Part shown: positions 45,307 to 54,052 of the stretch, in pieces | How the letters are laid out: every line of letters starts with the position of its first letter | Numbering within the stretch: the stretch's first letter is position 1 | Assembly (NCBI RefSeq): GCF_900240405.1 | Contig: NZ_OEQK01000004.1 | Coordinates: 186,001-250,000, forward strand | Length of the DNA stretch: 64,000 bases | Origin: Salirhabdus sp. Marseille-P4669 | GTDB taxonomy: Bacteria > Bacillota > Bacilli > Bacillales > Alkalibacillaceae | Direction of reading: 5' to 3' | The notes under the pieces: model-generated | The model's input: only the letters and a program-made list of their open reading frames with translations | What the model was told of the DNA's origin: nothing | Database searches by the model: none | Position numbers and translations under genes: made by a program

Positions 45307-45436
45307 TGCTCATTTTGGGATAATATCTCTTCCTTTTGGAAAATAATGAAAAATTTCTTTGAAAACTAGCAGGAATGAACCTATATTTAACCGAATATTT
45401 ATAATTATCAGTTTATTTTACAAAAGGAGGGATACA

Positions 45437-46672
45437 ATGTCTTTAACGAAAAAAATACTTCTTGGTATGGGATTAGGTATTCTTGTAGGTTTGTTCTTTA
45501 ATCTTGCATTGCCTGATTTCTTTGATGAGGTAAATTCTTACTTATTTGTTCCTTTAGGTACAATCTTTTTAAATTTAATTAAAATGCTTGTTGTACCAAT
45601 TGTTCTTGTTTCACTTATTTTAGGAACTGCAGGGATTAGCGATCCTAAAAAATTAGGGCGCATGGGATTGAAAACGATATCATTTTTTCTTGCTACAACT
45701 GCATTTGCTATTATTATTGCCATGGGTACCTCGTTAATTGTCCAACCAGGGTCAGGTAATTACTCATTAGCTGGAGCTGAATATGAAGGTACTGAAGCCC
45801 CGCCTGTTATGGACACACTTCTAAATATTATTCCTACAAATGCTATTGATTCGATGGTGCAAGGAAATATGCTTCAAATCATTTTCTTTTCCATTCTAAT
45901 TGGGTTCGCACTCGCACGACTAGGCAGTAAAGTTCAGGGGTTAACACGACTTGTAGAACAGGCAAATGAAGTATTAATGTTCCTTGTGAATTTTATTATG
46001 AAAATTGCTCCATATGGGGCGTTTGGATTGATTGCAACAGCTGTTGGGAGTCAAGGGTATGATGCGTTTTCAGCAATGCTAAAATATATGCTCGTTGTGC
46101 TATTTGTTTTATTACTCCAAGTTATAGTAGTGTATGGCTCTGCTTTAACAACGTTAGGGAAAATGAGTCCGATTAAATTTTTAAAAGGATTCTCCCCAGC
46201 CATGATTGTTGCCTTTAGTACATCTAGTAGTAGTGCAACATTACCTGTGTCTATGAGAGCTGCGCAAGATAATTTAGGTGTTTCTAAACCTGTTAGTGGC
46301 TTTGTCCAGCCTTTAGGGGCAACGATAAACATGGATGGAACAGCTATTATGCAAGGGGTTGCGACAGTCTTTATTGCACAGGTAGCAGGAGTGGACTTAA
46401 CGATAGGTCAAATGTTAACCGTACTTCTCACCGCAACGCTTGCTAGTATTGGAACTGCTGGTGTTCCAGGTGTCGGATTGATTATGTTATCCATGGTATT
46501 AACATCAGTTGGCTTACCTGTTGAAGCAATTGCGTTAATACTTGGTGTGGACCGCTTGTTGGATATGTGTAGAACAGCAACCAATATTACCGGAGATGCT
46601 GTTTGTGCGGTAATTGTTGATCGTACAGAAGGGGTATCTGAAGAAGCGGAAGCCCAGCAAGAAAGTGCATAA
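45437..46672 (+). CDS. Dicarboxylate/amino acid:cation symporter (DAACS family)
   Basis: 411 residues from the ATG at 45437 (AAAAGGAGGGATACA before it). Family motifs: AFSTSSSSATLPVSMRAAQ (serine-rich hairpin), GATINMDGTAIMQGVATVFIAQ (substrate and Na+ site) and DRLLDMCRTATNITGDAV. Eight membrane segments with two re-entrant loops are expected. It imports glutamate/aspartate or C4-dicarboxylates with Na+ or H+; the RTATNITGD sequence (Arg-Thr near the end) cannot by itself settle the substrate. Ends at a terminator. Confidence 0.92.
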   Translation: MSLTKKILLGMGLGILVGLFFNLALPDFFDEVNSYLFVPLGTIFLNLIKMLVVPIVLVSLILGTAGISDPKKLGRMGLKTISFFLATTAFAIIIAMGTSLIVQPGSGNYSLAGAEYEGTEAPPVMDTLLNIIPTNAIDSMVQGNMLQIIFFSILIGFALARLGSKVQGLTRLVEQANEVLMFLVNFIMKIAPYGAFGLIATAVGSQGYDAFSAMLKYMLVVLFVLLLQVIVVYGSALTTLGKMSPIKFLKGFSPAMIVAFSTSSSSATLPVSMRAAQDNLGVSKPVSGFVQPLGATINMDGTAIMQGVATVFIAQVAGVDLTIGQMLTVLLTATLASIGTAGVPGVGLIMLSMVLTSVGLPVEAIALILGVDRLLDMCRTATNITGDAVCAVIVDRTEGVSEEAEAQQESA

Positions 46673-46681
46673 AATAACACG

Positions 46682-46718
46682 AAAGAGCGTAAACAATTTT
46701 GTTTTACGCTCTTTTTTT
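46682..46718. terminator. Bidirectional terminator
   Basis: AAAGAGCGTAAA and TTTTACGCTCTTT with a T-run; shared by the symporter gene and the convergent 38-residue ORF. Confidence 0.88.
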
Positions 46719-46724
46719 CTGTGC

Positions 46725-46841
46725 CTACCAATACCACCAATGATGCCAAGGTCTCCGGTGATGATAGTATCCATGATGAAACCATGGTCTATGATATCGA
46801 GGTCTTCTACGTGGGTACCCATACCAAGGTCCAAATCCCAT
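46725..46841 (-). CDS. 38-residue Trp/His/Arg/Tyr-rich peptide
   Basis: Begins MGFGPWYGYPRRRPRYHRPW and ends HHWWYW: about half of all residues are aromatic or His, with no Lys, Glu or Asp. AAGGAGGG lies 4 bases before the ATG and a terminator follows the stop. I know of no named family; the composition resembles small spore coat proteins. The other frame over this region gives a longer but unlikely reading. Confidence 0.7.
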   Translation of the reverse strand: MGFGPWYGYPRRRPRYHRPWFHHGYYHHRRPWHHWWYW

Positions 46842-47065
46842 AAAATCCCTCCTTTCCAATTGCTATATATTACTAAGTGATCTACAATGTTGAGCTTGTC
46901 TAAAGCTTGAATAATCAGATTGCCTACTATTTTGGATTCAATAGATAAAGTTTACTAGATAAAAAAATTTCCTAAAATTAGGTACCTACCTATCCACATT
47001 TTCATTAAGGGCATACGTTTATTAATGTAGGAAGAAATCCAATTAGTATGGAGGGGAAACATAAC

Positions 47066-47314
47066 ATGAATAAAGAGAATGTAACATTTCATTTACCGGA
47101 TACAGTGGACGAAAGGATTATAAGAAGACCGTTTGGATATGGTAGACCATTTGGATTTGGAAGACCTTTCTATGGTGGATATGGTTTTGGTGCACCGTTT
47201 GTTGGTGGTGTATTAGGTGGTCTATTAGGAAGTGCATTATACCCGCCATATGGGTATGGATACCCATATCCATATTATGGAGGATATGGATACCCATTTT
47301 TCCCATATTATTAA
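47066..47314 (+). CDS. Gly/Tyr/Phe/Pro-rich coat-like protein
   Basis: 82 residues from the ATG at 47066, preceded by GGAGGGG. A polar head (MNKENVTFHLPDTVDERIIR) is followed by repeats of RPFGFG/RPFYGG type, a short hydrophobic GVLGGLLGSALY, then a Tyr/Pro/Gly tail. Resembles small spore coat or crust-associated proteins in composition; not assigned to a named family. Divergent from the Trp/His-rich ORF, about 220 bp apart. Confidence 0.72.
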   Translation: MNKENVTFHLPDTVDERIIRRPFGYGRPFGFGRPFYGGYGFGAPFVGGVLGGLLGSALYPPYGYGYPYPYYGGYGYPFFPYY

Positions 47315-47529
47315 AAAAGAATAAAGTCAATAAATGTTTAGGAAACCGCATAGAATCTCGTTACTCTAACCTGATTCAGCGGTTTTGTTTTTGTGTACCT
47401 TTCTATCTTTATATTTAGGAAGTATTTATAAAAAAATTTCCTGAACTATTGGATATTTGTGGATTCTCATGGTATGATTTCAGTTCCAAATGGAAAGATA
47501 AAAATGAGGTTACATAAGGAGGTCTTGCT

Positions 47530-47814
47530 ATGGATGAAATAAAAGTTGGGGAAATCTTCACCATAAGTGATGAAGCAGAGGAAGAACAACAAGTCGAAGT
47601 ATTAGCGAAAGTTACATTACAAGGAACAGATTATATTGCGGTTAGCTTTTTAGAAGATTTGGAAGAGGAAAATCAAGATGAAATTGACATCTTTTTCTTA
47701 AAGGTAGATGAAGATGGCGATCTTTCTGCTATTGAATCAGATGAAGAATTTGATAAGGTATCAGAAGCATTTGACGCCATATTAGAAGAAGACGAAGAAG
47801 ATAACGAGGCATAA
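47530..47814 (+). CDS. DUF1292 family protein (YrzB-like)
   Basis: 94 residues, very acidic. Pattern of DUF1292: F-TISDE-GEEQ-EVL-like start, YIAVSFLEDL, an acidic linker, IFFLKVDEDGDLSAIESDEEFDKVSEAFDAIL. Function unknown; elsewhere a member follows yrrK in the alaS-yrzL-yrrK region, but here it stands alone. AAGGAGGTC precedes the ATG. Confidence 0.87.
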   Translation: MDEIKVGEIFTISDEAEEEQQVEVLAKVTLQGTDYIAVSFLEDLEEENQDEIDIFFLKVDEDGDLSAIESDEEFDKVSEAFDAILEEDEEDNEA

Positions 47815-47820
47815 TAAAAG

Positions 47821-47862
47821 AACCAGCTATTCATCTTTCTAAGGATGAATAGCTGGTTTTCT
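47821..47862 (+). terminator. Terminator after DUF1292 gene
   Basis: AACCAGCTATTCATC and its exact complement, 8-base loop, TTTTC. The following 47863-48145 shows no gene. Confidence 0.85.
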
Positions 47863-48145
47863 ATGTTCTAAAGGGGAGGTAGTATTAGATATTCTTTATT
47901 GGTTAAGGTTAGTAAACGTATCTTTATGTTATTTTTGTGTACAGTTCCGATTAACATGTTCATTTTTTACTAGGACTTTTTAACTCGTTTCCTTTTGACT
48001 GAGGGGTTTTCAATCAAATTGTAACGAATACGTAGATTCTATAAATAAGCTTATGTTCACCGTCCTTTCCTCTATCTTTTCTCCGTACAACCTTATCTTA
48101 ACGTTGGAATGTGTCAGGCATATGTCAGCTCATTATTTTTTCGAA

Positions 48146-49132
48146 TTACTTTTTAATTAATAAATAGATAAAGTATGGTGCACCGATAAAAGCAGCTACT
48201 ATTCCAGCTGGTATCGTACTAGATTCCAACAGTATTCTTCCGATTGTGTCTGCTAGTATTAATAAAGTAGCGCCAACAAGTAGTGCTAGTGGTAAAAAGT
48301 GTTTATGGATTGGACCAACTAACCCTTTCGCGATGTGGGGTGCCATTAATCCAATAAAGCTAATACCGCCAGTAATGGAAACGGCAGCAGCAGCTAGTGC
48401 AACAGCGATAAAAATAAATAGTAGCCTGTCTCGATTAATTTGAACTCCTAGCCCACGAGCAACAGGTTCACTCATTGCAATAATATCTAATGTATTTGTT
48501 TTAAAGTAAAGCATTGGTAAAGATAGAATAAGCCATGGGAGGATCGCGTATACAAACGGCCAATCTGTACCCCAAATATTTCCAGCAAGCCATTGAGAGA
48601 TAAACTCTACTTCATGGCGCTCCGCAGAGGATACTAAAATCATCATAAGACCGGATAAAGCAGAAGCGAATCCGACGCCGATTAATACAAGCTTCACTGG
48701 TACAATCCCTTTTCCTTTTTGATAAGAAAAAAAATAAATGCACACGGCTGTTAGCATAGCACTAATAAAGGCGATCAAAGGTAATACGTAGGCATAATGC
48801 TGGATTTCTGTTTTTACAAATAAGTAAAAAACCGTAATACCAACACCAGCACCTGCATTTATTCCGATAATCCCTGGGTCAGCTAGGTCGTTTCGTGTAA
48901 TTGTTTGTAAAAGAGACCCTGCAATAGCTAGAGCCATTCCAGAGAACGCTAGGACAAGAACACGTGGTAAGCGAACAGTAAATAGGACAAATTCTTCTTT
49001 AAAGGTGCCTTGCCCAAGCAAAGTTGGTACAATGCGTCCGATAGATACGGATGAGTTACCAACAGATATACTAAACGTCAATACAACGAGAAAGAGTAGA
49101 ATGGAGATGATCATCCATTTATGTTTACTCAA
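48146..49132 (-). CDS. FecCD-family siderophore ABC permease
   Basis: 328 residues with about nine or ten membrane segments. Family features: ALAIAGSLLQTITRNDLADPGIIGINAGAG near residue 70 and GGISFIGLMAPHIAKGLVGPIHKHFLPLA near 240. Its start overlaps the stop of the upstream permease by 8 bp (48146-49132 versus 49125-50126), indicating coupled translation. Forms a heterodimer with the next permease for ferric siderophore uptake. The adjacent Fur box supports an iron role. Confidence 0.93.
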   Translation of the reverse strand: MSKHKWMIISILLFLVVLTFSISVGNSSVSIGRIVPTLLGQGTFKEEFVLFTVRLPRVLVLAFSGMALAIAGSLLQTITRNDLADPGIIGINAGAGVGITVFYLFVKTEIQHYAYVLPLIAFISAMLTAVCIYFFSYQKGKGIVPVKLVLIGVGFASALSGLMMILVSSAERHEVEFISQWLAGNIWGTDWPFVYAILPWLILSLPMLYFKTNTLDIIAMSEPVARGLGVQINRDRLLFIFIAVALAAAAVSITGGISFIGLMAPHIAKGLVGPIHKHFLPLALLVGATLLILADTIGRILLESSTIPAGIVAAFIGAPYFIYLLIKK

Positions 49133-50126
49133 ATTGTCGTCCTCCTTTTCGAACTAAAATTAAGAAGAACGGCAATCCAATTAACGATATTAATGCAACC
49201 ACTGGAGTCTCAAATGGTGCATAAATAGTCCGACCAATGAGGTCTGCGCAAACCATGAACAATCCGCCAATTACGATACTCATCGGTAATATAAAACGAT
49301 AGTCTGAACCTACTAACGCTCGCACCATATGCGGAATCATTAAACCTAAAAATGCTAGATTTCCAACTAGCGCTACACTAGAGCCAGCTAGGATGACGAC
49401 GAGAACCATTAATATGATTTTTAACAAACTCGTTTTTTGACCGAGTCCAACTGCAACATCCTCATTTAAGCTTAAAACGGTTAATTTTCCACTTAAAAAA
49501 AGACTAGTGGTTAATCCAATTAGGATAAAGGGTACAACAAATAAGGAGGACCAAGTTGTACCAATCAATCCTCCAGATGTCCACATGGATACATCCTTAG
49601 AAATGTGAAATAAGATACCAATTCCATCAGCTAGTGCTTGTAAAAAGGCGGTTACAGCAGCTCCTGCTAATACAAGCTTAAGTGGAGATAGACCACCTTG
49701 CGTCGCCGTACTTATGAGAAACACAATAGCCATTCCTATCCCTGCTCCAATGAAACAGGCAATAATTAATTGCAGATAGCTGGAAGAAGGTAGCAGAGCT
49801 AACGTAATGGCAAGGGCAGCATTAGCCCCTGCTGTTATTCCTAACAACCCCGGGTCTGCTAGTGGATTTCGGGTTATCCCTTGCATAATGGCACCAGCTA
49901 CTGCTAGAGCACTTCCAACAAAAAAAGCTGCAAGGACACGGGGAAAACGTATTTCTCGAAGCTCCGAGTAATACGTCCCACCATTCTTCGCCCAGATTGC
50001 GTTCCACACATCTTGTACGGAAGTGGAAGCAGCTCCAAAACGAATCGCAAAGGACATACTTAGCAATAGAAACACAACAGCGGTAATTAATTTTATTGGA
50101 AAAGGTATGGAACGGATAAAATTCAT
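49125..50126 (-). CDS. FecCD-family siderophore ABC permease
   Basis: 333 residues, paralogue of the following permease: ALAVAGAIMQGITRNPLADPGLLGITAGANAALAI near 75 and GNLAFLGLMIPHMVRALVGSDYRFILP near 245. Located 19 bp after the binding-protein gene. The operon lacks a gene for the ATP-binding subunit; in B. subtilis several such permease pairs share YusV, so the ATPase is probably encoded elsewhere. Confidence 0.93.
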   Translation of the reverse strand: MNFIRSIPFPIKLITAVVFLLLSMSFAIRFGAASTSVQDVWNAIWAKNGGTYYSELREIRFPRVLAAFFVGSALAVAGAIMQGITRNPLADPGLLGITAGANAALAITLALLPSSSYLQLIIACFIGAGIGMAIVFLISTATQGGLSPLKLVLAGAAVTAFLQALADGIGILFHISKDVSMWTSGGLIGTTWSSLFVVPFILIGLTTSLFLSGKLTVLSLNEDVAVGLGQKTSLLKIILMVLVVILAGSSVALVGNLAFLGLMIPHMVRALVGSDYRFILPMSIVIGGLFMVCADLIGRTIYAPFETPVVALISLIGLPFFLILVRKGGRQFE

Positions 50127-50145
50127 GTGAAACGCATCCTATCTA

Positions 50146-51057
50146 TTACTTGTTCCCCAAAAATTTTTCTTTAAAGAATTCTAGTTGGTACTCTAGGGAT
50201 GATGCATCATTAAAGTAGAAGGCTTTTGCATTAGCCTCAAATACCGTTCCATTTTGAACAGCTTCAATCTCGTTATACCAATCAGCCTCTAGGAAAGAAG
50301 TGTCTTGATCCTCCGTTAAACTTAAAATAACGTAATCACCAACATAGTCTCCTAACACTTCCTGAGATATAGCAAAGTATCCTGGTTCTAGTGCAACGTC
50401 AGCAACTGCATCTGGCATCTTTAAGCCCATTTCTTGATACAAAATTTCTGTTCCACGGCCCCAGTTATCCCCAAATAAATAAAATTGTTTTTCAAAGTTT
50501 TCGATAACGGTTACTGTAGCGTCTTCTCCGATTTTTTCCTTTATCTCTTCCCCTAAAGCTTTCGCACGAGCTTGAAAGTCTTCTACCCATGCTTTTGCTT
50601 CTTCTTCTTTGTTCACGACCTTGCCAATTTCAATGTGTTGCTGTAAGTAATTATTTTTCCCGTATGTGAACAGAACAGTGGGGGCAATTTTTTGTAGTGT
50701 GTCTGCATTCTCAATATTGTTTAAACCAATAATTAAATCTGGATTTAATTCGATAATCTTTTCAATATCTTCATTTGTTACAACCTCTGCATCTTTAAGC
50801 TCTGATTCAAAGTTCGGGTTCATGGCTGACCAGGAGTCGACACCGACAATGTTCACACCTAACTTAATTAGATCCCCTGCATAGGATGATAATACGACGA
50901 CACGTTCAGGGTTTGCAGGAACTTCAACTGGACCAGTTTCAGATTCGTATGTAATCGTATCTCCTGAAGGTTCTTCTTTTGTTGATCCTTCATTATTGCT
51001 ACAAGCGGTGAAAATGAATACAACGAATAGAAATATAGAGACAATTATTTTTTTCAT
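50146..51057 (-). CDS. Iron-siderophore ABC transporter binding lipoprotein
   Basis: 303 residues. Lipoprotein signal with lipobox IFTACSNNEG, then two helical-backbone lobes typical of FhuD/BtuF: VPANPERVVVLSSYAGDLIKLGVNIVGVDSW, INPDLIIGLNNIENADTLQKIAPTV-like, and YFLFGDNWGRGTEILYQEMGL-like sequences. Resembles FpuA/YfiY for ferric (catecholate or hydroxamate) siderophores; ligand undetermined. GGAGTGC-type site upstream. First gene of the operon behind a Fur box. Confidence 0.92.
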   Translation of the reverse strand: MKKIIVSIFLFVVFIFTACSNNEGSTKEEPSGDTITYESETGPVEVPANPERVVVLSSYAGDLIKLGVNIVGVDSWSAMNPNFESELKDAEVVTNEDIEKIIELNPDLIIGLNNIENADTLQKIAPTVLFTYGKNNYLQQHIEIGKVVNKEEEAKAWVEDFQARAKALGEEIKEKIGEDATVTVIENFEKQFYLFGDNWGRGTEILYQEMGLKMPDAVADVALEPGYFAISQEVLGDYVGDYVILSLTEDQDTSFLEADWYNEIEAVQNGTVFEANAKAFYFNDASSLEYQLEFFKEKFLGNK

Positions 51058-51141
51058 TTTAATGCACTCCTTTATTTATAAGTTTCTCCTAAAAAGGTAA
51101 ATCTTCTCTTTCCAAAAATTATGAACTATGATATTATCATT

Positions 51142-51160
51142 GAAAATGAGAATCATTATC
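51142..51160. promoter_or_regulatory. Fur box
   Basis: GAAAATGAGAATCATTATC matches the 19-bp Fur consensus at 17 positions. On the minus strand it overlaps TTGATA (51157-51162), a -35 with TGATAA 17 bp further. It lies between the binding-protein gene and the divergent reductase gene and could control both. Confidence 0.85.
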
Positions 51161-51225
51161 AATACCTATATTAGATAGTTGAAATTTTTATGTCAATAAC
51201 TTTTTTTAAAAATGGGGGGATTGTT

Positions 51226-52272
51226 GTGGAGGGATGCTATGATGTTACGATTATTGGTGGTGGACCTGCAGGTTTATTTTCGGCCTTTTATAGCGGGCTA
51301 CGTAACGTAAAAACGAAAATTATCGAATACCAACCGAAATTAGGCGGGAAGGTGCTTCTTTATCCAGATAAACTAATTTGGGATGTTGGTGGTCAACCAC
51401 CAGTAATTGGGGAAACCTTTGCCAAACAAATAGTAGAACAAGGGATGACCTTCAACCCTACCGTTTGTACAAATACGAAAGTAGATTTCATAGAAAAAGT
51501 AGAGAATCATTTTTGTATTACGACTAGTAAAGGGGATAAGCATTACTCAAAAACAATAATTATGGCCTGTGGTGGAGGGATTATTAATCCAAAACGATTG
51601 GAATTGAAGGAAGCTCGTAAATATGAACAAAAAAACCTCCATTATACCGTTTCTTCTATTAAACAGTTTGCCAATAAAGTTGTACTAATCTCTGGTGGTG
51701 GAGATGCAGCAATCGATTGGGCTGTAGGGTTATTGCCAATTGCAAAAAAAATCATGGTTGTCTATCGAAAGGAACAATTATCTGCTCATGAAGCATACGT
51801 GGTAAAGGTACAACAAAGCGATGCATCGATTTTGTACAATACAACGATTAAAGGATTTATTGAAAATTGTGATGATCAAACGATAAAAAAAGTAGTCCTA
51901 CAAAATACGAAAACGGGTGAAATACATGATCAAGAAGTTGACCATGTCATTGTTAGCCATGGATACAATTTGGAGGATTCCTTTAAATGGGCCCAAAACA
52001 TAGCATTAGATAAACAGGATGATTACTTTTTTAAAGGGAATGCCTTTGGTTGTACATCAGAGCAAGGAATCTTTGCAGCTGGTGATATCCTATCCTATCA
52101 GGGTAAAATAAATCTATTAGCCGGTGCATTTCATGATGCGGTAAATGCAGTGAATAGTGTAAAGAGATATTTAGAGCCAAATTCGAATCAGGTCGCAATG
52201 GTTTCCTCTCATAACGATGCCTTTGAGGAGCGGAATGCTTCGATTATGAAAAACATGTTTAAAGAGGTATAA
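51226..52272 (+). CDS. Ferredoxin--NADP+ reductase-like flavoprotein (YcgT/YumC type)
   Basis: 348 residues from the GTG at 51226, chosen because GGGGGG lies 6 bases before it; an ATG at 51190 lacks a site. FAD-binding VTIIGGGPAGLFSAFYSG, the NADPH-binding VVLISGGGDAAIDWAVGLLPI, and the second FAD motif IFAAGDILSYQGKINLLAGAFHDAVNAV. No redox CxxC, so it is a thioredoxin-reductase-like FNR rather than a TrxB. Opposite a Fur box and siderophore genes, it may reduce ferric siderophores in the cytoplasm, as proposed for IruO of Staphylococcus. Confidence 0.87.
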   Translation: MEGCYDVTIIGGGPAGLFSAFYSGLRNVKTKIIEYQPKLGGKVLLYPDKLIWDVGGQPPVIGETFAKQIVEQGMTFNPTVCTNTKVDFIEKVENHFCITTSKGDKHYSKTIIMACGGGIINPKRLELKEARKYEQKNLHYTVSSIKQFANKVVLISGGGDAAIDWAVGLLPIAKKIMVVYRKEQLSAHEAYVVKVQQSDASILYNTTIKGFIENCDDQTIKKVVLQNTKTGEIHDQEVDHVIVSHGYNLEDSFKWAQNIALDKQDDYFFKGNAFGCTSEQGIFAAGDILSYQGKINLLAGAFHDAVNAVNSVKRYLEPNSNQVAMVSSHNDAFEERNASIMKNMFKEV

Positions 52273-52556
52273 ACTATCCATTTGATGTGGAAATCTAATG
52301 GCAATGTGAGAAAATTCCTCCTGTATATAAAAAGGTGAAGCTTGGCTTATGGAACTCTAAATTGCGAGCTATTTTTACAAATAAAAACATATTACGAACT
52401 TAGTCCTAATTTATTTCAAAATTATTCCTTTCTTTATTAAATAAATTCTGAGGAAAGCCGATATAGTAGATGAGTATTTTTACAAATAACAGGTGAGTGC
52501 AGTGGTGAAATAGTATAATAGCTTTATTTCACCTTGTTAAAAAGGAGAGGAATGTT

Positions 52557-54002
52557 CTGAGAAGCGCAATTGGTAGTAGCTTATTCGTAGTCATGATGTT
52601 GTTATTAATAGGATGTTCTGATGAAAATGTTCAATCAAAAGCTGATTCCTCACAAAAAGAGGAAACAGTTCAATTTGAAATTGAAAAGGAACGTATTAAA
52701 GGGGAAGAGGAAGTTGAGGAAAGAACGGAGCCGAATAATCAAGCTTTAATTCCTGTCAGTACAGATGATGTGGAGTATCGATATGTGAATGAGCTAGGAG
52801 AAACGGTAATTGAAGGGCCGTTTAGTTATGCTAATTCTTTTTCAGAGGGATTCGCTTCTGTATACGATGATGATGGTAATGGGTATTTTATTGACCAATC
52901 CGGTGAGAAGCAATTTGAATTTGATTATGTGGATGTAGGAGACTTCCATGATGGCTTAGCTGGTTTTTCAGAACAAGTAAAGGAAGGCGATTATAATCTT
53001 CGGTACGGATTTATCGACACCGATGGGGACATTGCCATTAATCCTACTTATATAAATGTAACGAATTTTTCTGAAGGGAAAGCTTTAGGTATATATCCTA
53101 ATACAAATGGAGCTTGGGAATTACATTTAATAGATAAGAATGGCACAACAACTGTATTAAAGGATGTTCCAGTTGAGAATGTAGATGGTATGACAACCTT
53201 TGATCAAGGTGTTGCAATGGTTTACACATCATCAGAAAGCTTTACGAAAGACTTGTATTTAATTGATTTAAAAGGAAATGTGAAGCATATTCAAAAATAT
53301 GAGGATATTGGAATTCTTTCTGAAGGATTAATACCGGTATTATACGTAAATGAAGCATATGGTCCTGTTTGGGGATTTATCGATGGATCTGGGAAAGAAG
53401 TAATTCCGCCAATCTATAAATCTACTAACTATTTTTCAGAGGGCATCGTAGCTGTACAACCTTGGGATCAACAACCTTCTAATGATACCCCTGGGCAATG
53501 GGTGCTTATTGATCGTAATGGCGAGCTTGTAGTTGATAATTCCTTCGATGAGATTGGTATCTTCCGTAATGGGTTAGCGGCTGTAAAGGTGGATGATCTT
53601 TGGGGTTATATAGATACAAAAGGCGAGATGGTCATTGAACCTCAGTTTAGCTTTGGATTTCCATTTGTAGACGGTTTAGCAGCGGTTTTATTAGGGGATA
53701 AGAAAGCATACATAAATAAAGATGGGCAATATGTTATTTCTCCATCAGTTGGGGATAATACAGGCTCTGAACTAGGTGAACAGCAAGCAACAGATAGACT
53801 GTGGGAATTTTTAGCTGATGAAGGTATAAATAAAGAGAGTGACTATATTATAGAAGGAAGTACGAAAACAGAAGAGGGTGTCTATGAATTTGAATTATAT
53901 GGACCTGAAGTGATAGATGATCCTGATACTGGTACAAGTCACCGAAACTACTTCGGAAGATATGGTGTGGACCCAGATGGTCGTGTGTATAAGTACCAAT
54001 AA
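52557..54002 (+). CDS. WG-repeat lipoprotein, probable CTG start
   Basis: About 481 residues if translation begins at the CTG at 52557, 6 bases after AAGGAGAGG; the first in-frame ATG (52593) would leave a signal peptide without its basic end. Read from CTG it gives MRSAIGSSLFVVMMLLLIGC, a proper lipoprotein signal. The body has six or more WG/KWGYIDKxG-type repeats (GNGYFIDQSGE, YGFIDTDGDIAINP, WGFIDGSGKEVIPP, WGYIDTKGEMVIEP), each about 45-50 residues, with SEGFASV-like linkers. The C-terminal ~85 residues form a separate domain. Role unknown; probably binds at the cell surface. Confidence 0.8.
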   Translation: MRSAIGSSLFVVMMLLLIGCSDENVQSKADSSQKEETVQFEIEKERIKGEEEVEERTEPNNQALIPVSTDDVEYRYVNELGETVIEGPFSYANSFSEGFASVYDDDGNGYFIDQSGEKQFEFDYVDVGDFHDGLAGFSEQVKEGDYNLRYGFIDTDGDIAINPTYINVTNFSEGKALGIYPNTNGAWELHLIDKNGTTTVLKDVPVENVDGMTTFDQGVAMVYTSSESFTKDLYLIDLKGNVKHIQKYEDIGILSEGLIPVLYVNEAYGPVWGFIDGSGKEVIPPIYKSTNYFSEGIVAVQPWDQQPSNDTPGQWVLIDRNGELVVDNSFDEIGIFRNGLAAVKVDDLWGYIDTKGEMVIEPQFSFGFPFVDGLAAVLLGDKKAYINKDGQYVISPSVGDNTGSELGEQQATDRLWEFLADEGINKESDYIIEGSTKTEEGVYEFELYGPEVIDDPDTGTSHRNYFGRYGVDPDGRVYKYQ

Positions 54003-54013
54003 AAATGAATCTT

Positions 54014-54052
54014 TGAGGACAAGATGGAACGATTCCATTTTGTCCTCTTTTA
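54014..54052 (+). terminator. Terminator after WG-repeat gene
   Basis: GAGGACAAGATGGA and TTCCATTTTGTCCTC pair with one wobble; TTTT follows. A second hairpin, AAAGGTGC / GCACCTTT, lies at 54098-54128. Confidence 0.8.
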
